Shown in pieces: positions 1-5,127 of a DNA stretch of 5,127 bases. Origin of the DNA: Pseudomonadota bacterium. GTDB taxonomy: Bacteria; Myxococcota_A; Polyangia; Polyangiales; Polyangiaceae. Within the stretch, counting starts at the first letter, position 1; each line of letters begins with the position of its first letter. Both the position numbers and the translations under genes were made by a program. The stretch lies in NCBI GenBank assembly GCA_023411445.1, contig JAEYOT010000375.1:1-5127 (forward strand). Direction: 5' to 3'. A model generated the notes under the pieces. The model was not told where the DNA came from, made no database searches, and saw only the letters and a list, made by a program, of their open reading frames with translations.

Positions 1-471
1 CGCCGGCTCGTCCAGGCGCGCCAGCGGCTGCTCCGGCGCTGGCTCGTGCTCCCGCTCGCGCTCGACGGACGCGCGCTCCTCCGTGCGGCCGGCAAGCGTG
101 CTGCTCAACGTGCGCCTGTTGTCGCGCTCAGGCTCGGTTTCAGCTTCGGGTTCGGCAGGTTGCTCCAGCGCGACGGGTGCTGGCTCCGGCTCTGCGGACG
201 CAGTCGTGGCGGCGAGCGGCGGAGTGGGCGGCTCGGGCGCTTCTGCGCGGAGCGGCTCGGGCGGGGCTCGGTCGACCACCTCGCTCGCAGCAGCCCGCGC
301 GGAATCGAAGGACTTATCCCCCAACCCCGCGAAGAAGTAGGTGAGCGCGGCCATGGCTGCCCAATAACCGACCGCCGGCAACGTGAGCGGCGGCAGCTGG
401 AAGCGACGCCGCGGCGCCGAGCGCTCCTCACGGAGCGTGATGCGCGGGCGGATGTCGATGCGAACTGCCAC
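1..471 (-). CDS. Partial membrane-anchored protein with Pro/Glu/Ala-rich tail, function unknown (C-terminus beyond left edge)
   Basis: I do not recognise this gene. The frame read leftwards from a GTG at 471 is open for 157 codons to the window edge. It begins MAVRIDIRPRITLREERS, then a basic patch (RRR, residues 21-23), then one hydrophobic stretch at about residues 31-50 (core AVGYWAAMAALTYFFAGLG) that looks like a single transmembrane helix. The rest, about residues 55-157, is rich in Pro, Glu and Ala and then in Arg/Glu, with no hydrophobic segment, so it is probably disordered. The Arg-rich N-terminus suggests a cytoplasmic N-terminus and a periplasmic tail. GTG 471 is the first ATG/GTG of this frame between the start region of the plus-strand gene at 522 and the membrane segment; no good Shine-Dalgarno precedes it. 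A TonB-like or other envelope-spanning protein would have this architecture, but the C-terminal domain that would decide is outside the window. The codon pattern and coherent TM segment make it a better call than the other minus-strand frame here. Confidence 0.68.
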   Translation of the reverse strand, partial: MAVRIDIRPRITLREERSAPRRRFQLPPLTLPAVGYWAAMAALTYFFAGLGDKSFDSARAAASEVVDRAPPEPLRAEAPEPPTPPLAATTASAEPEPAPVALEQPAEPEAETEPERDNRRTLSSTLAGRTEERASVEREREHEPAPEQPLARLDEPA

Positions 472-521
472 GGTGGGGGGCGCATCGTGGATCGCCTCGG
501 CGCGTGATACAACTCTAGCTG
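472..521. promoter_or_regulatory. Divergent intergenic region, candidate promoters for both flanking genes
   Basis: This 50-bp stretch separates the GTG starts of two divergent genes, so any promoters for them must lie here or inside the neighbouring coding sequence. The only AT-richer patch is at about 506-517 (gatacaactcta). Within it, tacaac at 508-513 matches a TATAAT -10 box at four of six positions for the plus strand. No good -35 hexamer is visible 17 bp upstream (tcgtgg at 485-490). No clear Shine-Dalgarno sequence precedes either start codon. The promoter assignment is inference from one weak hexamer. Confidence 0.3.
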
Positions 522-1175
522 GTGCGAAAGGCAGCTCTCTTCGACATGGATCGCACGCTGCTGCGCGTGGATTCCGCCCGTCTTTACACGCAGTTTCGCC
601 GGGATCGCGGCGAAGCGACCCTGCTGGATGCGCTGCGCGTCGCGCTGTGGGCCACGCAGTACACGCTAGGCGTGATCGACGCGCCGAAGGTCGCGCGCAA
701 GGCTCTGGAGGGTTTCAAAGGCCGCGCTGAGTCCTGGCTCCTCGAGAGCTGCGCCGAGTGGTTCCCCCAATACGTGCTTCCTGAAGTGCAGGAAGCCGGA
801 CGTCGCGCCGTGCAAGAGCACCGCGAGGCGGGGGACTTCGTCGCCATCGTCACGGGCGCCACGCGCTACGTCGCGGAGCCGGTGGCGGCAGAGCTCGGCA
901 TCCCTCACGTGATCTGCTCGGAGCTGGAGCTGGACGAGCAGGGGTGCTTCACCGGGCGGGTGGTGGAGCCCTTGTGTTACGGGCTGGGCAAGGTGGAGCG
1001 CACCGCGCGCATCGCCGAGCGCGAGGGCTTTGTCCTGGAAGAGTCTGCCTTCTACAGCGACAGCATCACGGACTTGCCGTTGCTGCAGGCGGTGAAGGCT
1101 CCCTTCGTGATCAACCCCGATCGCCGGCTCCGTCGCGTTGCGGTGCAGCGCGGCTGGCCGATCCTGGCTTGGTGA
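522..1175 (+). CDS. HAD-superfamily subfamily IB phosphatase (SerB/CicA-like hydrolase)
   Basis: A complete 217-residue protein with all four HAD motifs. Motif I is FDMDRT with nucleophile D8 and general acid/base D10. Motif II is IVTGAT with T111. Motif III is the lysine of GLGKVER, K157. Motif IV is YSDSITDLPLL with D180 and D184. Residues about 14-100 form a helical C1-type cap. This arrangement and length fit the HAD-IB group of phosphoserine-phosphatase-like enzymes (TIGR01490 type), which hydrolyse phosphomonoesters through an aspartyl-phosphate with Mg2+. The substrate cannot be read from the sequence; the cap does not mark it clearly as SerB. No signal peptide or membrane helix is seen, so it should be cytoplasmic. 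The start is well fixed: a TAG lies in frame at 516-518, and the next ATG (546) would delete the catalytic aspartate D8. It is divergent from the membrane-protein gene and converges on the glycosyltransferase, with 15 bp between stop codons. Confidence 0.9.
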   Translation: MRKAALFDMDRTLLRVDSARLYTQFRRDRGEATLLDALRVALWATQYTLGVIDAPKVARKALEGFKGRAESWLLESCAEWFPQYVLPEVQEAGRRAVQEHREAGDFVAIVTGATRYVAEPVAAELGIPHVICSELELDEQGCFTGRVVEPLCYGLGKVERTARIAEREGFVLEESAFYSDSITDLPLLQAVKAPFVINPDRRLRRVAVQRGWPILAW

Positions 1176-1190
1176 CGCGACGTCGGGCGC

Positions 1191-1904
1191 TCAACCCTTG
1201 AGGCGGATCGCCCAGGCTAGCTGCGCCAGGCTCTTCATCACCCCCGGCACGCGCCGCCACAAGTGAATGGAAGGCGGGCGCTTCTCCAGCACCCGCACCG
1301 GGATCTCTACGACCCGCACTGTGGAGCGATAGGCGCGAATGGTAAGCTCGCTGGCGAACACATCGCGGTCCACTTGGCACGCCGTCACGATCGGTAGCAA
1401 GAGCTTGCGCCGGAACGCCTTGAGCCCGTGCGTGTCCGTACCTCGGAAATCGAACAGCAGCCTGAGCAGCGCGGTGTAGGAAACGCTGGCGGCGTGGCGG
1501 ACGAACGGGCGTCGGTCGAGCGCGCCACCGATCAACTTGGAGCCGATCACCAGATCGGCTCGACCGCTGCGCAAGAGCGCCAGGGCCTGCAGGTGAAAGT
1601 CCACGTCGCACAGGTCGATCTCTTCACACACGACGAAGTCACCGCGCGCCGCCAGGATGCCCTGCTTGAGCGCTCGCCCGTAGTTGGGCTCGGGGCTCTG
1701 CACCAAGCGGAGCTCCGGGTAGCGCGCGCAAAGCCCGCGCGCGATCTCGGCCGTGGCGTCGCGCGAGCCATTTTCAGCCAGGATCAGCTCGTAGCGTAGC
1801 TGGTGTGGCGCCAGCCGCTCGCGCAGATCCACCACGGCGGCGTGGAGGATGGCCTCCTCGTCGTAGACCGGGATGACGAAGGAAATCTCGGGGGACTCGC
1901 TCAT
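1191..1904 (-). CDS. Family 2 glycosyltransferase, dolichol/polyprenyl-phosphate hexose synthase-like
   Basis: A 237-residue GT2 protein with a GT-A fold. The N-terminus has the nucleotide-sugar motif FVIPVYDEEAIL (9-20), then LAENGSRDATAEIA (42-55), and NYGRALKQGILAARGDFVV (74-92), matching the family's N-G-A-G-A-A-G pattern. The metal-site region reads CEEIDLCD (93-100), where DPM1-type enzymes usually have DAD; here it aligns as E95-I-D97. GSKLIGG (121-127), GTDTHGLKAFRR (155-166), ASELTIRAY (184-192) and VEIPV (199-203) align by eye with the C-terminal half of DPM1-like enzymes. No transmembrane helix is seen. The expected role is transfer of a sugar from a nucleotide-sugar to a lipid phosphate or glycan at the inner face of the cytoplasmic membrane; donor and acceptor are unknown. 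I chose ATG 1904 because it overlaps the upstream stop as ATGA; a GTG at 1922 would add six unconserved residues. It is the last gene of the polA cluster in this window. Confidence 0.87.
   Translation of the reverse strand: MSESPEISFVIPVYDEEAILHAAVVDLRERLAPHQLRYELILAENGSRDATAEIARGLCARYPELRLVQSPEPNYGRALKQGILAARGDFVVCEEIDLCDVDFHLQALALLRSGRADLVIGSKLIGGALDRRPFVRHAASVSYTALLRLLFDFRGTDTHGLKAFRRKLLLPIVTACQVDRDVFASELTIRAYRSTVRVVEIPVRVLEKRPPSIHLWRRVPGVMKSLAQLAWAIRLKG
1901..1904 (-). other. ATGA stop/start overlap coupling flavoprotein and glycosyltransferase
   Basis: Read on the minus strand, the four bases are ATGA: ATG starts the glycosyltransferase and TGA ends the flavoprotein. The sequence just upstream (ggtccttctgc) has no purine-rich ribosome binding site, so initiation probably depends on termination-reinitiation by ribosomes finishing the flavoprotein. 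Such overlaps usually mean shared mRNA and linked expression. Confidence 0.8.
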
Positions 1905-3214
1905 GCAGAAGGACCGAGCCACGCCTTGGCGTCCGCCGCGGCGCGGCGGCCCATGAGCAGGGCGTCTTCCATCGAGGAGTAGTTCCAGCCGCCGTAGCGG
2001 CCGCTGCTGATGATGCGCTCACGCGTGAGGAACGGCTCGATCACGTCGAGCGCCGCGCGGTAGTGGTGATCGTAGATCACGTAGGCGTAGTCGATGGTGC
2101 GGAGGCGCCACAGCTCGATGTCACGCGCGCTGCGCAGTAGCCCCAGCTCTTTGAGGGCCGTTACCACCTCTGCCAGCGCGCGCTCGGGGTTGGGCGTGCG
2201 CCGCTCGGCCAGCTCCACGTACAGGCTGGATTTGCCCGGCGGCGCGAGCTTGTCGCTGAAGTGTGAGTAGCAGCCCACTCGGTAGAACGGGTAGCGCTCC
2301 TCCGGGACATAGATCCAGTGATACGGGTTGGGGTTGGGGACGCTCAGACCCAGATCGAAATAGTGCAGGTGCGTGGAGCGAAGGCGCTTTGCCGCCTGTG
2401 CCACCTCGGGAGGGAGGCGCGAAGCCAGCCGCAATAGCGCCGGCAGCGGGATGGTGCTGATCAGCACGTCGAACGGGACAACCTCGTCGTCGAAGCGCAG
2501 CAGGCGGCGCTCCAGATCGAGCTCGCGCGGCGCGCGGCCAAGCTCCACCCGCGTCTTTTTCGCCAGGGCCGCGGAGAAGGCGCCCATGCCCAGCTCCGGG
2601 TACCAGAAGGTCTTATTATAGCCGATTTCTGGCGTCTGCGCACCGAGCGCGCCGCGCAGCACATCTTCCAGGCGCGGCAAGGGCACGAAGCGCTGGCACC
2701 ACTCGCTCGTGATCTCGCTCGCCGGGACGCCCCACAGGCGCGCGTTGTACGGCAGCATGAAGTGCCGGCTGATGCCTGGCCCGAAGTGCAGCAGGCAAAA
2801 CTCCTCGAAGCTCCGTGGCTCCGCCTGATGCTCGGCGAAGTGCGCGGCGACGAAGCCGGCGACGCACTCGTAGGCGACCTCCGGCGGCAGCCCGAAGGTG
2901 TTCGCTTGAAACGGGTAGCGCGTGTACACGCCGTGAGAGAACACGGCGCTCCGCCGCGCGAGCTTGCGGTACTGCGCGCTCGGCAACAGCTCGAGCGCGA
3001 GCGCCTGCATCTCTGGATCCCGCAGGTGCAGCAGGTGGCCCGTGCGATCGAAGCGGAACCCGCCCTCCTCGATGGTGGTGGCGTGACCGCCAGGCACGGC
3101 GTCGCGCTCGAACAGGCGGTAGCTGAGGCCGGCGCGCTCGAGGTGGAGCCCCGCGGACAAGCCGGTGAGCCCGCCCCCCAGCACCGCTACTCGCGCGTCG
3201 CTCGCAGCCGCCAT
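1901..3214 (-). CDS. FAD-dependent UDP-galactopyranose mutase-like protein (amine-oxidase/protoporphyrinogen-oxidase superfamily)
   Basis: A 437-residue flavoprotein. The N-terminal dinucleotide-binding motif is VAVLGGGLTGLSAGLHLERAG (GGGLTG at 13-18), with E36 placed to bind the FAD ribose, then PGGHATT (41-47) and GFRFDRTGHLLHL (52-64). Later blocks resemble eukaryotic-type UDP-galactopyranose mutase as I remember it: RYPFQAN (99-105), MLPYNARLWGVP (153-164), NKTFWYPELGMGAF (200-213), YHWIYVPEERYPFYR (298-312) and SGRYGGWNY (404-412). Y302, R312, R406 and Y412 fall at the spacing of fungal-enzyme residues that contact substrate or flavin. The mutase converts UDP-galactopyranose to UDP-galactofuranose using reduced FAD in the cytoplasm. 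Real mutase activity is inferred; a different UDP-sugar, or another FAD oxidoreductase of the protoporphyrinogen oxidase group, is possible. The start ATG lies one base after the polA stop; the stop overlaps the glycosyltransferase start, supporting a glycan role. Confidence 0.75.
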   Translation of the reverse strand: MAAASDARVAVLGGGLTGLSAGLHLERAGLSYRLFERDAVPGGHATTIEEGGFRFDRTGHLLHLRDPEMQALALELLPSAQYRKLARRSAVFSHGVYTRYPFQANTFGLPPEVAYECVAGFVAAHFAEHQAEPRSFEEFCLLHFGPGISRHFMLPYNARLWGVPASEITSEWCQRFVPLPRLEDVLRGALGAQTPEIGYNKTFWYPELGMGAFSAALAKKTRVELGRAPRELDLERRLLRFDDEVVPFDVLISTIPLPALLRLASRLPPEVAQAAKRLRSTHLHYFDLGLSVPNPNPYHWIYVPEERYPFYRVGCYSHFSDKLAPPGKSSLYVELAERRTPNPERALAEVVTALKELGLLRSARDIELWRLRTIDYAYVIYDHHYRAALDVIEPFLTRERIISSGRYGGWNYSSMEDALLMGRRAAADAKAWLGPSA

Positions 3215-3215
3215 G

Positions 3216-5127
3216 CTAGTGCGCGGCGTTCCAGTTGCTGGCGTGGCCGACCGACACCTCGAGCGGCACCGAGAGCTCGTAGGCGTGCTCCATGGCCGCT
3301 TTGATCTTCTGCTCCGCCTCGGCCACCTCGGCGTCGGGTACCTCGAACACGAGCTCGTCGTGCACCGACAAGATCATGCGAGCGCCGGGCGTAGGCGGCT
3401 TGCGCAGCGCCAGCATGGCGAGCTTCAAGATGTCCGCGGCGGTGCCCTGAATGGGCATGTTCATGGCGATGCGCTCGGCGGCCAAGCGCTCGGCGCGGTT
3501 GGCGCTGCGGATGTTGGGCAGCAAGCGGTGTCGGCCGAGCAAGCTGCGCACCGCCTCACCGGCGCGGGCGCGCTGCAGCGTGGCGGTCATGAACTCGCGC
3601 ACGCCCTGGTAGCGGCGAAAGTAGGCGGCGATGAAGTTCGACGCCTCCGCGCGCGGGATGCGCAGCGCCTTGGCTAGGCCGCTGTCGCCTTGGCCGTAGA
3701 TCACGCCGAAGTTCACGGCTTTGGCGCGCGTGCGCATCTCGCGCGTCACGTCCTCAGACTTCACTTCGAAGATCTCCATCGCGGTGCGCTGGTGCACGTC
3801 CTCCCCGGTGCGGAAAGACTCGCACAGCACCGGATCTTGCGACAGGTGCGCCAGCACGCGTAGCTCGATCTGCGAGTAGTCCGCGCTGACCAGCTGGTGG
3901 CCTGGCGCCGCCACGAAGGCTTGGCGGATGCGCCGGCCCAGCTCCGTGCGGATAGGGATGTTTTGCAGGTTCGGATCGGTGGAAGAGAGCCGGCCGGTCG
4001 CCGCTACTGCCTGCTCCCAAGAGCTGTGCACGCGCCCGGTCTTGGGGTTGCGCAGCGCTGGCAAGGCGTCGATGTACGTGCCCTTGAGCTTGCTGATCTG
4101 GCGCAGCTCCAAGATCACGCGCGGCAGCTCGTGCTTGTCGCTGAGCGACTCCAGCGTGTCCGCGTCGGTGGAGCGCGAGGTCTTGGTGCGGCGCAGTGGC
4201 TTGAGGCCCAGCTCATCGAACAGCAGCGTCTCCAGCTGGCGCGGCGAGTTGGGGTTGAACTCGCGGCCAGCGACGCGGTGCGCCTCTTGCTCCAGCCGGT
4301 TGATCTCGGTGTCGCACTCACGACCCAGCTCTTCCAGGCGCTTGGTGTCGATCATCACGCCGCTGAGCTCCAGCTCCGACAGCTGTTGCGCCAGCGGCAG
4401 CTCCACGTCGCGGTACAGCTGGCTCAAGCCGTGCTGCTCCAGCTTGTCCGTGAGCCGGCTGCCTAGACGCAAGGCGTAGTCTGCGCTCTCGCACGCCCAG
4501 CTCGCCAGGGACTCCACCGGCAGCTCGTCCAGCGGGATGCGCTTGCCGCGCGCTGGCTTGGCCAGCTCCTCCAGCGTGCCCGTCACCAGCCCCAGCTCGC
4601 GCTGCGCGAGCGAGACGCGATCGTGACGCGTCTCCGGATCCAGCAGGTAGCTGGCCAGCGACGCGTCCGCGCCGTAGCGCGCGATGCGCAAGCCCGTTTG
4701 GGCGAGCGCCACGTCCGTGCGCTTCAAGTCGTGCGCGGCGAAGGCGGCGACCGCGAACAAGGGTTCGAGCGCCTGCTCTAGCTCCGCGAAGCTCGGCTGC
4801 TTCGGCGCGCCGACGTAGCGGTGCTGTAGCGGCAGGTAGCGCGCGCGGCCGTTCTTGCCCGCCAGTGAAAGGCCGATCAGCGCGCCGCGGGTCGGGCTCG
4901 GCTCGGTGGTCGTCACCTCCACGCCGACCTCGCCCTCGCTCTGCAGCGCCCTGGCAAACTCGGCGATTTCTTGCGGTGAGACGAGGTGCCCGTAGTCGGC
5001 CGCGATGGTGACGCTGGGGCTTGGCTGGGGCGCACGCGGCGCCGGTGCCGCGGCGGCCGTGGGCGAGCCGCTGAGCGGCAAGCCCATCTGCGTCATGCCG
5101 CCGCTCGGCGCGGGCCCTGCCGTGGGG
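3216..5127 (-). CDS. polA: DNA polymerase I (PolA), partial: exonuclease-like and polymerase domains, 5' end beyond right edge
   Basis: Family A DNA polymerase. Residues are numbered from the first in-window ATG (5096), which is probably internal because the frame stays open to the edge (…PTAGPAPSGG). Residues 1-29 are a Pro/Ala/Ser-rich linker; a 5'-nuclease domain is expected upstream but not seen. Residues about 30-215 form a 3'-5' exonuclease-like domain whose catalytic carboxylates are replaced (E60, T62, T127 and S204 where E. coli has D355, E357, D424 and D501). Residues about 225-626 are the polymerase: TGRLSSTDPNLQNIP (367-381), motif A DYSQIELR with D406 and steric-gate E411, motif B RTRAKAVNFGVIYG with R455, K459, F463 and Y467, and motif C VHDE with D580 and E581. 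It should be polymerase-active, filling gaps in repair and Okazaki-fragment processing, but without proofreading. F463 is the usual Phe that disfavours dideoxynucleotides. It ends with TAG one base before the flavoprotein ATG. Confidence 0.95.
   Translation of the reverse strand, partial: PTAGPAPSGGMTQMGLPLSGSPTAAAAPAPRAPQPSPSVTIAADYGHLVSPQEIAEFARALQSEGEVGVEVTTTEPSPTRGALIGLSLAGKNGRARYLPLQHRYVGAPKQPSFAELEQALEPLFAVAAFAAHDLKRTDVALAQTGLRIARYGADASLASYLLDPETRHDRVSLAQRELGLVTGTLEELAKPARGKRIPLDELPVESLASWACESADYALRLGSRLTDKLEQHGLSQLYRDVELPLAQQLSELELSGVMIDTKRLEELGRECDTEINRLEQEAHRVAGREFNPNSPRQLETLLFDELGLKPLRRTKTSRSTDADTLESLSDKHELPRVILELRQISKLKGTYIDALPALRNPKTGRVHSSWEQAVAATGRLSSTDPNLQNIPIRTELGRRIRQAFVAAPGHQLVSADYSQIELRVLAHLSQDPVLCESFRTGEDVHQRTAMEIFEVKSEDVTREMRTRAKAVNFGVIYGQGDSGLAKALRIPRAEASNFIAAYFRRYQGVREFMTATLQRARAGEAVRSLLGRHRLLPNIRSANRAERLAAERIAMNMPIQGTAADILKLAMLALRKPPTPGARMILSVHDELVFEVPDAEVAEAEQKIKAAMEHAYELSVPLEVSVGHASNWNAAH

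Noticed and set aside
105..512. Minus-strand ATG-started frame of about 135 codons
   Set aside because: Its product is a Ser/Arg/Pro-rich string without a domain or TM segment, typical of an off-frame in GC-rich DNA. The overlapping GTG frame at 471 has a coherent membrane segment and extends to the edge.
1178..1185. Palindrome cgacgtcg as an operator or terminator
   Set aside because: Only 8 bp, no loop, expected by chance in GC-rich DNA, and located at a convergent 3' junction where an operator would make little sense.
1111..1611. Minus-strand 166-codon frame overlapping the glycosyltransferase and the HAD 3' end
   Set aside because: Off-frame shadow of the glycosyltransferase; Arg/Ala/Gly-rich with no conserved motif.
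1905..1922. Upstream GTG at 1922 as glycosyltransferase start
   Set aside because: It adds only six unconserved residues and deepens the overlap with the flavoprotein; ATG 1904 forms the classic ATGA junction.
2762..3304. Plus-strand 180-codon frame opposite the flavoprotein and polA ends
   Set aside because: Crosses the boundary of two well-supported minus-strand genes and has a low-complexity Ala/Arg/Glu composition; no ribosome binding site or domain seen.
3897..4479. Two long plus-strand frames (about 183-189 codons) opposite polA
   Set aside because: Antisense shadows of a strongly conserved polA coding sequence; products are Arg/Leu/Gln or Ser/Arg-rich with no recognisable motif.
5094..5096. 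ATG at 5096 as the true polA start
   Set aside because: The frame remains open to the window edge with linker-like Pro/Ala/Gly residues, and Pol I normally carries an N-terminal nuclease domain. Cannot be fully excluded without more sequence.
1..5127. CRISPR, tRNA/rRNA, insertion sequence or phage signatures
   Set aside because: No regularly spaced repeats, terminal inverted repeats, transposase or integrase motifs, or structural RNA sequence were seen on either strand; almost all bases are used by the five genes.

Overview
The window is GC-rich (clearly above 60%, with strong G/C bias at third codon positions) and almost entirely coding. It looks like chromosome from a high-GC Gram-negative bacterium. 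A myxobacterium-like (Myxococcota/Polyangia) source is my best guess, based on composition, the Pro/Ala/Glu-rich linkers and the style of the PolA and sugar-enzyme proteins. That is inference, because no taxonomic marker was searched.

Layout, left to right. (1) Positions 1-471, minus strand: the N-terminal 157 codons of an unrecognised single-pass membrane protein with a long Pro/Glu/Ala-rich tail, running off the left edge. (2) Positions 472-521: a 50-bp divergent intergenic region. (3) Positions 522-1175, plus strand: a complete HAD-superfamily IB phosphatase with all four HAD motifs. (4) A 15-bp convergent gap with no terminator hairpin. (5) A tight minus-strand cluster, transcribed from the right edge leftwards: DNA polymerase I (polA, 3216 to the right edge, 5' end outside the window), then a UDP-galactopyranose-mutase-like flavoprotein (1901-3214), then a DPM1-like family 2 glycosyltransferase (1191-1904). 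The polA stop and the flavoprotein start are separated by one base. The flavoprotein stop overlaps the glycosyltransferase start as ATGA.

How the genes may fit together: the flavoprotein and glycosyltransferase are probably a functional pair in glycan or glycolipid synthesis, translationally coupled to each other and apparently to polA. The pairing with a DNA-repair/replication polymerase is odd and may be only positional. PolA has a complete polymerase site, but its 3'-5' exonuclease domain has lost the usual metal-binding carboxylates, so it is predicted to lack proofreading.

I saw no tRNA, rRNA, CRISPR array, insertion sequence or phage feature, and no convincing new multi-gene system. 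The points most worth a second look are the eukaryotic-UGM-like motif set in the flavoprotein, its coupling to polA and a glycosyltransferase, the dead proofreading site, and the SD-less (possibly leaderless) GTG start of the HAD gene.
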